64,000 nucleotides of DNA from Siphonodentalium dalli. Lineage: Eukaryota > Mollusca > Scaphopoda > Gadilida > Siphonodentaliidae. The stretch lies in assembly GCA_032622095.1 (NCBI GenBank), contig CP136061.1:133558087-133622086 (forward strand). The letters run 5' to 3'. Positions 22,238 to 35,814 of this stretch are shown in pieces. Under the pieces are notes generated by a model. That model was not told the origin of the DNA, did no database searches, and saw only the letters and a list, made by a program, of their open reading frames with translations. Position numbers and translations under genes: made by a program. Positions within the stretch are counted from its first letter, which is position 1, and every line of letters begins with the position of its first letter.

Positions 22238-24177
22238 AGAACACGGTCGCACGTGAAATAAGACCCGCCCAAATTGTTCCCGGGATCAAAGTAGGCCTAC
22301 ATACCAAATGAGTCGGATCGGTCGAGCAGTTTTCGAGTCTATAACGCACACACATACATGCATACATACATGCGCACATACATACATACATACAGAAGTT
22401 CCAAGATATATAATAAACTAGCTGATGTGCCCGACTTCAACCGGGCTATTTAGGGATCACTTTTTGATCCCCCTCCATCTGGGCAGAGCGAACAACGTTA
22501 AAAAGTATTAGGAGAAAGAAAAATACTATTGCTCGATTGGTCCAGAAACATGCCTATATAAGCGTATATGAGCGAGGTCAGGGTCAATTTCAAGGGTACG
22601 GCCGCACGTGAAATCGGACCGCCCATATTGTTCCCGGTATCAAAGTTGGCCTACATGCCAATATTGAGTCGGATCGGTCGAGCAGTTTTCGAGTCTATAA
22701 CACATACATACATACAGACATAAGTTCCAAAATATATAATAGACTAGCCGATGAGCCCGACGTTGTCCGGGCTATTCAAAAACCAAATTTCAAGTCGATA
22801 GCTCCACCCGTTTCCGAGATCTCGTCTGCGCATGCCAAATTTTAAGTCGATAGCTCTACCCGTTTCCGAGATCTCGTCTGCGCATTTACAGGAACCCCTA
22901 AGTACGAACACAGAATCACGCAACACGCTCATGTCTGGACACATACACGCTCTTTATCAACGACAATGCGGATACGAACGCTCTTTAACTATCACGCGAT
23001 TAACCCATGGACTAAATCATTGCGGTGGCGGGGGATTGGAGAATGAGTGCTCTGACGTTCTCAGAAGCGGTGCGATGACATTCCATCTGGGATTTTACCC
23101 TTAGATAGGAAGTTTGGGCTCAATCCGTCCGACAGTTTTCCCGGCCATAGCTAACAAACAAACAAACAAACAGAAGTCCCAAAATATATATTAGACTAGC
23201 TGATGTGCCCTACTTCGTCCGGGCAATTTAGGGATTTCTTTGTGATCGACTCCGTCTGGGCAGAATATACAGCGTCTGGACAAATTATTGTTCGATCGGT
23301 CCAGAAATATGCCTATATGAGCGTATATGAGCGATGTCAATGTCAAGGTCAAGGACACGGTCGCACATGAATTGGACCCGACCATATTGATCCCTGGATC
23401 AAAGTAGGCCTACATACCAAATTCGAGTCGGATCGATCGAGCAGTTTTCGAGTCTATAATATATACACACACATAGACAGAAGTTCCAAAATATATAATA
23501 GACTAGCAGGTTAGCCCGCCACTGGCGGCAATCGTCAGAAACATGACAATTTTTTATTTTTTTAATTAATTTTTTTTTTGATGAGTTAATTGTGCCTTTT
23601 TATTTTACTGGCTTATTTAATTAATTTTTTAATTAACTTTTTTGTTTTTCAATTTGACCCGATTTGACCTTGAATTGATCATTTTCAAGGTCAAGGTCAG
23701 ATCGGGGTCACAATTTAACCCGTCCATGACACTTCCCGTAGGTAGCAAGTTTGAGCTCAATCGGTTCGAGTCTATAAAGGATACACACATATATATCATT
23801 TGTGGGTACCCGTTTCAAGGTGAAGATCACATCGGGCGGAAAAACTGACTCGATGAAAATCTCTCCCGTTCCTAGGGAGCCCTAAGTACGTAAGAATCAC
23901 ACAACACGCTCATGTCTGGATACATACGCTCACGCCCGGACACAGACTTAAGAATCACATTACACGCATACGCTCTTTGTCAACGACACTGCGGATACGA
24001 ACTCTCTTTAACTATCAACGCGATTAACCCCACAGTGCCGTTTTTTGTGACTGAGAGTCGAGAACGGGTGCTCGGAGCTTCTCCAAAACGCCGCGACGAC
24101 CATTCCCGTGGTTTTACCCTTAGATGGGAAGTTTGGTCTCGATCGGCGCAGCCGTTTTCGATTCTATAAAGTATATA

Positions 24178-24212
24178 TATATTTATATATATATTTATAT
24201 ATATATTTATAT
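24178..24212. repeat. TATATATATTTA microsatellite
   Basis: About three near-perfect 12-bp units inside Helitron unit 23503-24238. Confidence 0.75.
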
Positions 24213-24921
24213 ACGTAGTTCTCAAAATATATAGTAGACTAGCTGATGAGCCCGACTTCGTCCTGGCTATTTAGGGATTTCTTTGCCATAAACATGCCTA
24301 TATGAGCGTATTTGAGCGAGGTCAAGGTCAAGGACACGGTCGCACGTAAGATTGGACCCGCCCATATTGTTCCCGCGATCAAAGTAGGCCTACATACCAC
24401 ACTTGACTCAGATCGGTCGAGGTCCAGAAATATGCCTATATGAGCGTATGTGAGCGAGGTCAAGGTCAAGGACACGGTCGCACGTGAAATTTGACCCGCC
24501 CATATTGTTCCCCGGATCAAAGTAGGCCTACATACCAAATTTGAGTCGGATCGGTCGAGCAGTTTCGAGTCTATAAAACACATACATACATACATACATA
24601 CATACATACATACATACATACACCCTTACTCGCATGAGTGTCGAAATGGGACAAGTGTCACAGACCTCCAATCGGGGACACCTCAAATCTTTATGCCACA
24701 GCCTTCAAACTGATAGAGTTATGTCCCAATGAACATAAAATCGTCACGAGCAAACGAAAACACGAAATCCTCCACCGAATCTCAAAATAGAAAGTCGGGT
24801 TTTTTTACATACTAATGGTGGACAGGGTGGATACACGTGTGTTTTCTCGAGTGTGAGAAAAGAGGACAAACACCCATGGCTTTGAATTATTTTAATAGGG
24901 GACAGGAAAATACACGATCTG

Positions 24922-25075
24922 TGTTTTCGAAGTGGGGACATAATATTTTTCCCTTGTGTTTTCAAAATATGGACATCAAAATATTGAAGTGTGACAAAGA
25001 GGGACAATTTTTCCCTCGTCTTTTCAAAATACGGACATCAAAATATTGAAGTGTGACAAAGAGGGACATTCATAA
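24922..25075 (+). repeat. Tandem repeat of about 68 bp with GGGACA motifs
   Basis: Two adjacent copies contain TTTTCAAAATATGGACATCA, AAATATTGAAGTGTGACAAA and GAGGGACA. A diverged inverted counterpart lies at 36660-36722. Confidence 0.75.
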
Positions 25076-25624
25076 ACTTCGAATTCAGAAAGTTGTCACA
25101 TTGGACATGGATAACTTTCTCACAGTAGACAGGGATATAAACGATATGTGTTTCAAAAAATGGGACATTTTGAATTACAAAGAGGGAGAGTCAAAATTAG
25201 AGTCAAAAATACACGCGATTTGCTGACAATATATTTTCCTTTGCGTGCATGATGCACCAAAATTTAATATCTGAATAACGGGGATCTGTATACGAATATA
25301 CGGGCAATATCCAGACACGACGTCGTCTCAAGATTGGCCAAATCCCTTTTGTTCTAAATATCTTATTTAATTGTTATACTAACTTATCTATCATGTATGT
25401 AAACTGTATTGAGAATAAAAACAAACATTACCTTGCATTGTAGTTAGATGTTTTAGACTGTAGATAGCATATAATGAAAGTGTCAATGACACAGTAGCTT
25501 AACTTGCGACAATGACTATGAATTGAATTCAACCTTGTCAACCTCCATGACAAAATTCATGATGATATGAATGAGTGCCCATGACACTGAATCAACTTGA
25601 TGTTCTCATTGGCTCATTGCACTA
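25076..25624. other. Unassigned
   Basis: No gene. About 25470-25500 (AAGTGTCAATGACAC, then GTAGCTTAACTT) recurs in direct orientation at 35707-35740. Confidence 0.4.
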
Positions 25625-26035
25625 GCAAGTTTTGAGAAAATCGGTTCATAAATGCGACCTGTAGGGAGTGCCGAAGAAATTCAAGATGGCTGCCATGGCG
25701 CCATTTTGGATTTCGGAACGGACTCAAAATAGGACGTTCTCGTCAACTCATGGTACTAAGTAATCCTAGCAAGTTTCGAGAAAATCCGTTCATAAATTGG
25801 ACCTGTAGGGTGTGCCAAAGAAATTCAAGATGGCTGCCATTTTGGATTTCGGAACGTACTCAAAATAGAACGTTCTCATCTACTCTTGGTACAAAGTAAT
25901 CCTAGCAAGTTTCGAGAAAATCTGTTCATAAATGCGACATGTAGGGTGTGCCAAAGAAATTCAAGATGGCGGCCATCTTGGATTACGGAACAAACTAAAA
26001 ATAGGACATTCTAATCTACTCATGGTACTAAGTAA
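25625..26035. repeat. Three tandem units of 136-144 bp with YY1-like ATGGCGGCC motifs
   Basis: Units start at 25625, 25769 and 25905 with GCAAGTTT-GAGAAAATC and each contains AATTCAAGATGG(C/G)(T/G)GCCAT. AAGATGGCGGC is the consensus YY1-binding core. Unit 1 has an extra GGCGCCAT insertion. No coding signature. Confidence 0.8.
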
Positions 26036-27479
26036 AAATAGGCCCACTACATGGGCAGATGTGAACCCACTGAGATGAGTCATTCTATATTTCAAATGAT
26101 ACACATGTCAATTCATAAGCAAACATAGCATACGAGATATAAATGGCCACTGCATTGCCATTGATAATAAATCGCCTTGTACACAGAATATTCAGTAAAC
26201 AGAACCTCTGCAACAAATAGCAGTGGCCCTTTGAGTGGGCCACCAATTTCTGGAAGGGTCTGATACTGAATTGTAGGCCCTATAACTCATTAAAGTGTTG
26301 GCCTTAAACAAATATGAAAGTAGTTATCCCTATGATGCCCAAAACCAAATTTGGAAAGAATCCACAAGTGGTTCTTAATCAGAATTGTATTGAACTTCCC
26401 AATCCTGCATAAAGTTTCCAAATTTGTCCTATTATACTGTATTTGACCAATAGCCTCCCTAAAAATCAGTCAAGCTAGACACCTTGAACTAATCTGGAAC
26501 AGACGGTTCCAATAATGCTTCAAATCAAATTTGAAAGAATCACCAGGTGGATCTAGAGAATAAGCTATTTTTCTAAACCAAGTAACCAAATCTATATGAA
26601 CCCCCATACTCTGGCCCCTAATTAAAATATTTGATCCTAAAACCAAATTCACCAATAATGCAGGTAAATGCCTCCATGGTATTAGCTCTACAGTACGCTG
26701 AATATATGTATATGGTCAAGTTTCAAATAAATGTAATAAAAACAAAATGTTTCATGAACAGTTATAGGTTCAGCTCAAAAGAGCATCGAAGCAAAAACTA
26801 CCTAAGTCTGATTTCTACCTATATTGCTACTATCAGACTTGACATGTATCATGCTGAAAAAAGGTTGTTGGAGCCTTGTGTGTTAAAATTGGTGTATTTC
26901 AAGACACTCTGCATAATGGTTGCTCATAATCATATCACATGAAATTATTGTCATTCTCTGAACAGGGAATAAACTCAAATGGCACATATCTACAACTATA
27001 GTGAATCACTGTTCAATAGGTTTCTTATAGTGTCCTATAATAATTCTGGTTCTAAAATCAAGAGAGTTAATAACAAAATTCATTGATGTAGAACTGAATG
27101 CTCATTTTATTCATTTAATCTTGCTAATGACATTTACCCTATGTTACAAAAGGAACAGTCATTAAAACTAAACAAACCAGATATATGCCTTGCCAGGAGA
27201 TGATTAATGACCTCTGTGCCCATTGATAACTGCTATGAACAATAATGCCATTATCAGAGCTAGATGCTAGCTACACCATTCATAGGTAAGGTTTATTATA
27301 GCACCTGGAGAAGTGCATATTTGTCTGTTCAAGATGGTTCAATGCACCATAAGTTCACCCCTAATCAACATATTGGGACCTTTTCAACACATTTTATTCC
27401 CCGTCACCAAGGGAACTTTCTCAGTGAATTTGAGTTAAAGGGCCAAGTGGATTTTGAGGGGAAAAATTAAACTGGCAGA
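26036..27479. other. Degenerate, low-complexity repeat sequence; no gene
   Basis: Weakly repeated paragraphs (for example CAAATTTGGAAAGAATC at about 26348 and CAAATTTGAAAGAATCACC at about 26526) suggest old tandem structure. Nothing codes. Confidence 0.4.
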
Positions 27480-28045
27480 AGAAACTAAGCTCCCTAATCC
27501 ACCCCTGATTAGCATATCCGCTGATGAGTTTTATCCATATTTAAACTATTGAGTTGATACCTTGATACCATTTTGAGTTATAAGAAGTGTCTAGAAGAGC
27601 AATGTACCTCCCACATTTCGGCCCCTAATTGGCGGGCCGACCCCATGTGATGATATTGGCCTATTGCCAAGTATCATGCACATAACAAAATTAGAATTGA
27701 TACCTTTATAACCATTCTTCAGGTATACACTTCATAATTACGAAAAGGAACATTCTACCCACAAAGACCCCCCACCCCTCGCCCCCTGATTGGCGGGCGG
27801 GTCCCATTTTCGAACTCAATCGGCTTATTAATCAAGTTTTATTCATATTTAAAATTTGGAATTGATATCTCAAAGCTTTCTTGAGTTGATAGCATACCGA
27901 ACAATGAAAAATTACATTTTACCTACAAAAACCCCACCCCTAACCCTATAATTGACGAGCAGGCTTCATTTTCGAACTCAATCGGCCTATTGATGAGTTT
28001 TATCCATATGTAATTTGGAGTTGATATCTCAAAGCATTTTCAAGT
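27480..28045. repeat. Degenerate tandem repeat, period about 120-170 bp
   Basis: Units near 27506, 27624, 27781 and 27949 share CCCCTGATTGGCGGGC, AACTCAATCGGC-TATTGATG and AGTTTTATCCATAT blocks. Confidence 0.6.
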
Positions 28046-28206
28046 TATCGGATACCGATGGAGCCCGGACGGTACTACCGACATTAGAGGTTTATGGGGT
28101 ACAACAACTAAGGGATATCCCCTGTGTCCATGTAAGGATAATGGGCTATTTACTGTGTCCATGTAATTTGTTTTCCATTATAATGGGCTAAATAGCCCAT
28201 AAATAT

Positions 28207-30857
28207 GAATAGTAGTGTAAAATACAGACAGCCAACGCCCATAAATCCCATAGTAAAGTATGGGGATCACCTTTTTCAAATATCGGTCAAAAGGGGATCA
28301 AAATCTAGGTCAGAGGTCAAAAGATAACGTTATCTGATAAGCAGATGATATGGTTCCCACACCCACACTCACCTATGATAATAGGTCATGGTCAAACAGC
28401 AGATCAAGCCCATGCAATCCTATAGTAAACTATGAGGACCCCTTTTACAAATATCAGTCAAAACAGGAAGTAAGGTCAAGGAATCCTCTTATCTATATAT
28501 ATGTAAAACTGGTAGGTCAGAAGGGTAATCAAATATATGTCATTGGTCGACAGATGATATATCCCACCACAATATCCCTAGTAGTGTAAAGTACAGACAG
28601 CCAACGCCCAACAATCCCATAGTAAAGTATGGTGATAACCATTTTCAAATATATGTCAAATGAGGATCAAAATCTAGGTCAAGGGTCAAAAGATAACGTT
28701 ATCTGATAAGCAGCTGATATGTTTCCCACACCCAAACTGACCCATGATAATTGGTCACGGTCAAACAGCACATCACGACCATGAAATCCTATAGTAAACT
28801 ATGGGGATCACCTTTTTCAAATATCGGTCAAAAGACGATTAAGGTCAAGGAATCATGTTAACTACATATAGGTCAAAATAGGTAGGTCAGAAGGGTATTC
28901 AAATATATGTCAATGGTAAAAAAAATAATATTATCTGAAAAACAGATGCTATATACCACGACGATATCCCGTGATATAGGATGGGGATAAGAAGTTCAAA
29001 TCAAATCATAGGTCATGGTCAAACAGCAGAATAATAGAATAACACCCTAGCAGTTCCATTCTATATAATGATATATGTAGATCAAAGGAATAGTGTAGGT
29101 CAAGATAAACAATAAATGATAGTATACCAGCAACGCAACCATGCTCATATCAAAACCAAGATATTGTTCAAAACAACAATATTGGTCATGGCCAAAAACC
29201 AGATGAAAGGCAGTCCTATGCTATACAATGAGAGGGTATTGTAAAATATTGGTCGAGGCCAAACAATAACGTTATCTGATATGTATCCAATCACCAAATA
29301 GGCTCAATGCAAATGAATAAGGGATATTTCCTATATCCACACACAATCATTATAAACTTTAAGATGCAGGTGAGGCGTGTGTTATTATAAACCTATTTTC
29401 AAATATCAACACAGTCGGACAAAATACTTTGGTTAAAGAATTGAATTGGCCAATGCCTATATATATGTTATAATGCAAAGTGTTATTAATTTCTAAACTG
29501 ATTCGAGTAATGTAATCGAATAGCAACTGTCTACGGACAGACGGACGAACGAACGACGGATGGTTGATACATATGTTGGCATTATGTGTACCATACATGG
29601 TGTGGATACATATAATCACTTGCCTACGTAGCACATATGACCAACCTGTTAAATCTGCAATTAATCACGCAATAACCAATGACGATATAAATCACAATAC
29701 AATTCGATTATAGGAAAATCAAATATGACCAATGACCAAGAGTCCACCTTAAACAATGTTACGCATGATATCTCCAAGTGTTTAAAGTACTCCAAAATTG
29801 CACCTAAAGTAATGCAAGCAGTCTGTTGTTAATCATATCGAAAAAGGGCAATAACTCCCTCAAAATATGTCAGATCGAAATATCAGGTTAACAAGTTGGT
29901 TGTTATATATATAAATGTGACAATTTTCTTTAAATATGACCAGAAAATCACAAAATAGAAGCTGGCGAAGTTTAGGAAGGATTTGACGCTCACGCTAACG
30001 GAACGACTAAAGAATGTGGGTTATTACTATAGTCCTATGGCGGAACGTGGGAGGCAATAAGTCGTATACCAACTTTATTTCAATAAGTTTAAATTAAAAC
30101 CTAAAGAAAAAACTTACCAAATTCCAATAGCAAAATATATATCTGTCCACAATGCAGCAGACCAGAAGTGCTATGTATGACAGATAGGAATGTATAGCTG
30201 AGAAATAACAGCTGATATAATATAACGAAAATGCTAACCTATCCAAATGGTTAACCACACTGTGTCGAGGAAATCCTGCACCCACCCATGTCTTAACGTG
30301 ACCACTGTGACAAACACAAATTGAAAATGCCGAAAATACATGTTCACAAAACCAACGCTCTCCGCCTGTATAGATAAGCGCCAAACCACACCGTAATGTT
30401 AAATCCCACAACAAATTCCAAAACAAATCATTAGTATGCATAGATAAGAAACGTACAAACAAAAGCTGAGGATAAACATGTATTTTATCCACTCCGTATT
30501 ATCTCACGTCTAAATACCTAGGCCACACCAAATTAATTGTCTGTCATATAAACGAATGCAATATCTGTATATGTATATGAATAATCACCGAAAATCTTAT
30601 GAACATAACTGAATTCCTAGGCCAATCCAAATCAATTATGTGTTACCACCATAAAATTAATCTTATAAAAATGAACTGAAACTACCCCTGATATGTATAT
30701 CAAGGTATGTTAGTATTAGGTTACAATACTTGTGATAATGGATGTCAATTCTATGTTACCCAAATTTACTAAACCAGATATCTGATTTCACCAAAATAAT
30801 AAAAAATAATATTTATTTTAAGAACAATCAATCAACAGGTTAAAAAATAGAATATTA
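28207..30857. repeat. Left arm (2.65 kb) of a 6.7-kb inverted repeat
   Basis: It is the reverse complement of 32291-34933. Spot checks at the outer end (AGTAGTGTAAAATACAGACA), middle (29359-29634) and inner end (AACAATCAATCAACAGG) all match, with few differences. A 91-codon frame in the middle differs from its mirror copy at only about six residues. The outer 750 bp is itself a tandem pair of 372-bp units (28208 and 28580), each with an AGATAACGTTATCT palindrome. Confidence 0.9.
28307..28319 (+). promoter_or_regulatory. DR1 nuclear-receptor-like site AGGTCAGAGGTCA
   Basis: Two AGGTCA half-sites spaced by one base. The second tandem unit has AGGTCAAGGGTCA near 28677, and the mirror arm carries the complement near 34455. 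Functional use is inference. Confidence 0.35.
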
Positions 30858-32290
30858 TCTATGAGGTTAACAGAATGAGTATAATAATAATATAATAAAA
30901 TCAACAAATCACTATACTGAAATTTTGTGCCATTATATGCAAGTTGTGGAAATGTCAATTTATAATCAAATATGGGTTAATTAGTTAATGACTCAAGTTA
31001 TAATTTTATAAATACCAAGTTGTTAAATTGTTTATATATCACAAAAGTGTATTCATGGTTCAAATTTATCATTTTTGCATATAATGATTTAAGTATAAAG
31101 CATATGGTTTCATAAATGACCATGTGTAGTGTATAGTACCCCTATGAATTCCTAAAAAAAAAAATGATATTAATATAATTATTGCCTAAAGTATGATAAT
31201 TAAAATAGAATATGTTATGATGTAACAGTTTTCAAAAATCACTTGCGGTGGTCCTTTTAGAAGTTTACTAAATTCGTTATCGTTTGGCTGCTAAGCAGAT
31301 AAAGCCTTAACAAAATGAAAAAGTAGATGTCAAATATCAATGCATATTATTAAATCAAGTGGTCATATACCAATTTGAAATTCCAGAACTTCTTTAGATT
31401 AATAATATAAAAACCCTTGACAGAAAGAATTTTACTCAAAGAAATGCCTTCAGAAAACTACATGTCTACCAAAATTATCTAAAACAAATCTGGTGTAAAA
31501 AAATACATATATAGACACTGATATAGATGGTCAATGGCCGTCGCACAAACGGCAACCTAAGTTTGTTTACCTAATTGTGACCTAATATTTTTGTGATTCC
31601 GATGGCTGCTTGCATGACCTTGTTGCATATGTATATTCTGAAAAGACGGAGCTAATTTTGAGACGAATGTGAACTAAAATATTAAAATACCGTTCCTTTG
31701 CCGTGCACGCAAGGCAAATTGGCGAATATTGTTTTACTAGATACCTATGGCTCTGGGTTTACTATAGAGAACATTGAAGAAATATCTTGTAAATCCATTT
31801 GAAAATCTTGTACAGGTTTTCCAAAACAAATATTGTGCAAGCATTGAAAGTAATAACAATACACTTGGATATCTAAAATCCGAAATTTGCTTTTTAAAAA
31901 CACAGAACAATGTACGTTTTGATCAAATTAACATATTGGACAAGAAATTCAGACTTCAAAATCACAAATGTGTTAATGTGAAAAGCCGAGTTCTGTGGGC
32001 GATAAGTAAGAGGACAGAGAGCAGCATGACACAGTATTCAGTTTGATGGTCTGAAACTTATATGTATATAACAACATCAATAATCCATGGAACGTTTCAC
32101 CAAGCACACATATCTTTAAATTGTGCAAGGGTGAGTTGAAAATAACGTTCGATGACTTTGATATGCACTGATCTTGTCACGGTCTACTGTAAAAACAAAC
32201 ACTGTAACCCTTCACGATGGACCAACCAGGATTAAGACAAGTCTTTACAACTGCTATGTGAATGTGCCAGTTATGATAACAAAACGAGAT
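30858..32290. other. Spacer (1.43 kb) between the inverted-repeat arms
   Basis: AT-rich. One 90-codon plus-strand frame (31774-32046) with no recognised domain is the only sizeable ORF. No transposase motif seen. Confidence 0.5.
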
Positions 32291-34933
32291 ATACTATTTT
32301 TTAACCTGTTGATTGATTGTTCTTAAAATAAATATTATTTTTTATTAATTTGGTGAAAACAGATATCTGGTTTAGTAAATTTGGGTAACATAGAATTGAC
32401 TTCCATTATCGCAAGTATTGTAACCTAATACTAACATACCTTGATATACATATCAGGGGTAGTTTCAGTTCATTTTTATAAGATAAATTTTATGGTGGTA
32501 ACACATAATTGATTTGGATTGGCCTAGGTATTCAGTTATGTTCATAAGATTTTCGGTGATTATTCGTATACATATACAGATATTGCATTCGTTTATATGA
32601 CAGACAATTAATTTGGTGTGGCCTAGGTATTTAGACGTGAGGTAATACGGAGTGGATACAATACATGTTTATTCTCAGCTATAGTTTGTATGTTTCGTAC
32701 CCGTTTCTTCTAATAATTTGTTTTGGAATTTGTTGGGGGATTTAACATTACGGTGGGGTTTGGCGCTTATCTATACAGGCGGAGAGCGTTGATTTTGTGA
32801 ACATGTATTTTCGGCATTTTCAATTTGTGTTTGTCACAGTGGTCACGTTAAGACAGGGGTGGGTGCAGGATTTCCTCGACACAGTGTGGTTAACCATTTG
32901 GATAGGTTAGAATTTTCGTTATATTATCTCAGCTGTTATTTCTCAGCTATACATTCTTATCTGTCATACATAGCACTTCTGGTCTGCTGCATTGTGGACA
33001 GATATATATTTTGCTTTTGGAATTTGGTAAGTTTTTTCTTTAGGTGTTAATTTAAACTTATTGAAATAAAGTTGGTATACGACTTATTGCCTCCCACGTT
33101 CCGCCATAGGACTATCATAATAACCCACATTCTTTAGTCGTTCCGTTAGCGTGAGCGTCAAATCCTTCCGAAACTTCGCCAGCTTCTATTTTGTGATTTT
33201 CTGGTCATATTTAAAGACAATTGTCACAATTATATATATAACAACCAACTTGTTCACCTGATATTTCGATCCGACTTATTTTGAGCGAGTTATTGCCCTT
33301 TTTCGATATGATTAACAGCAGACTGCTTGCATTACTTTAGGTGCAATTTTGGAGTACTTTAAACACTTGGATATATCATGCGTGACACACCATTGTTTAA
33401 GGTGGACTCTTGGTCATATTTGATTTTCCTATAATCGAATTGTATTGTGATTTATATCGTCATTGGTTATTGCGTGATTAATTGCAGATTTAACAGGTTG
33501 GTCATATGTGCTACGTAGGCAAGTGATTATATGTATCCACACCATGTATGGTACACATAATGCCAACATCTGGATCAACCATCCGTCGTTCATCCGTCCG
33601 TCTGTCCGAAGACAGTTGCTATTCGATTACATTACTCGAATCAGTTTAGAAATTAATAACACTTTGCATTCGCACATATATATAGGCATTGGCCTATTCA
33701 ATTCTTTAACCAAAGTATTTTGTCCGACAGTGTTGACATTTGAAAATAGGTTTATAATAACACACGCCTCACCTGCATCTTAAAGTTTATAATGATTGTG
33801 TGTGGATATAGGAAATATCCCTTATTCATTTGCATTGGGCCTATTTGGCGATTGGATAAATATCAGATAACGTTATTCTTTGACCTCGACCGATATTTTA
33901 CAATACCCTCTCATTGTATAGCATAGGACTGCCTTTCATCTGTTTTTTTGGCCATGACCAATATTGTTGTTTTGAACAATATCTTGGTTTTGATAAGAGC
34001 ATGGTTGCGTTGCTGGTATACTATCATTTATTGTTTATCTTGACCTACACTATTCCTTTGATCTACATATATCATTCTATAGAATGGAACTGCTAGGGTG
34101 TTATTCTATTATTCTGCTGTTTGACCATGACCTATGATTTGATTTGAACTTCTTATCCCCATCCTATATCACGGGATATTGTCGTGGGATATATCATCTG
34201 TTTTTCAGATAATATTATTTTTTGACCATTGACATATATTTGAATACCCTTCTGACCTACCTGTTTTGACCTATATGTAGTTAACATGATTCCTTGACCT
34301 TAATCGTCTTTTGACCGATATTTGAAAAAAGGTGATCCCCATAGTTTACTATAGGATTGCATGGTCGTGATCTGCTGTTTGACCGTGACCTATTATCATG
34401 GGTCAGTGTGTGTGTGGAAAACATATCAGCTGCTTATCAGATAACGTTATCTTTTGACCCTTGACCTAGATTTTGATCCTCATTTGACATATATTTGAAA
34501 ATGGTGATCACCATACTTTACTATGGGGTTGTTGGGCGTTGGCTACCTGTACTTTACACTACTATGGATATTGTGGTGGGATATAGAATCTGTCAACCAA
34601 TGACATATATTTGATTACCCTTCTGACCTACCAGTTTTACATATATATAGATAAGAGGATTCCTTGACCTTATTTCCTGTTTTGACTGATATTTGAAAAA
34701 GGGGATCCTCATAGTTTACTATAGGATTGCATTGGCTTGATCTGCTGTTTGACCATGACCTATTACCATAGGTGAGTGTGGGTTTGGGAACCATACCATC
34801 TGCTTATCAGATAACGTTATCTTTTTACCCGTGACCTGGATTTTGATCCCCTTTTGACCGATATTTGAAAAAGGTGATCCCCATACTTTACTATGCGATT
34901 TATGGGCGTTGGTTGTCTGTATTTTACACTACT
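32291..34933. repeat. Right arm (2.64 kb) of the 6.7-kb inverted repeat
   Basis: Mirror of 28207-30857; the two arms share the centre of symmetry near 31572 at both inner and outer ends, so they are collinear with little length change. It carries the same 372-bp tandem pair at the outer end and the same AGATAACGTTATCT palindromes (near 34437 and 34808). Confidence 0.9.
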
Positions 34934-35814
34934 ACTAATATGTCCAAAACTGGCCAGGACTCCCAATTTTATCCCATAATACCTAAATTGTAGCCCCCAA
35001 ACCGGTGACAGTCCATTGACAGTCCGAAAAAACAAATACCACTGCTTGAGGGCTATTTTCCAAATCACTTTTTTTTCGACTTCTAATCCCACCCCCAAGG
35101 ATTAATTTAAAATTAGCACTACTTCTGAAGATTAGGGGATCTAGCCCATAATCCAAAATAGCCCATAAACCTGGGATGGGCGACTATTTTAGCTCCTAAA
35201 CCGCAAATGTTAACTCAGACGGATTGACAGACAGACTGATAGACGCCGGGACACACGACGACTCGACAACCCAGATGCCGACATTATGTGTACAACTGAT
35301 GTGGTTCATAAATGTGACCAGTAGGGTGTGTCAAAGCCAAAAGTTGACGCCGTACAGACGGACGGATGCCAACTGACGGCAATAGCTCATCTTAACTTTG
35401 TCAAGTTGAGCTAAAAATGATCTATTTATGACAAAATCTATTAACATATATTTTTATTATTCATAGTTAAACTTCAATTTTGACAGGTCATGGACAATTC
35501 GGTAACTGATATTCACCTTAATTATTTCATACTTGGTAACATAAATTCAAGTTTAAATGCATGCATATTCAATCAGACTTTTCGCTCTTGTGACGTGCCA
35601 TATGGGCATTATTTTATATATAGCCATGACAGATTGACATTTACTTCTGTTATCTTTCAAAATGTATTTTAATCTTTTAGTCATTTACACATAACTATTA
35701 AAAAAATGAAAGTGTCAATGACACTGTAGCTTAACTTGATTTTAATGAATAATTACTGATAACTGTCGGACATCAGAACATAGTGAGGATACCTGTGCTA
35801 AAATAAATGCCTTT
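34934..35814. other. Unassigned sequence after the inverted repeat
   Basis: No gene. Holds the second copy (35707-35740) of the AAGTGTCAATGACAC segment. Confidence 0.4.

Larger units (their letters stand above)
22097..24238 (-). mobile_element. Head-to-tail array of five non-autonomous Helitrons (array A)
   Basis: On the minus strand each unit begins TCTATTATATATTTTGGAAC, runs through a CTGT/TATG microsatellite and ends in an AGCCCGGACGAAGTCGGGC stem-loop a few bases before CTAG. These are Helitron hallmarks: 5' TC, 3' hairpin plus CTRR, no terminal inverted repeat. Units are 22097-22427, 22428-22743, 22744-23195, 23196-23502 and 23503-24238, abutting directly at CTAG|TC (or its decayed form). 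The base outside the leftmost CTAG is T on the minus strand, as expected for A^T insertion. No Rep/helicase is encoded. Unit 22744-23195 carries two copies of the 122-bp minisatellite core seen at 40.4-40.85 kb. Confidence 0.8.

Noticed and set aside
22097-24600. CRISPR-like array of repeats and spacers.
   Set aside because: Eukaryotic context, unit lengths of 300-700 bp and Helitron termini explain the pattern.
31774-32046. 90-codon frame in the inverted-repeat spacer as a transposase.
   Set aside because: No DDE, RVT or zinc motif; it is too short to support a transposase.
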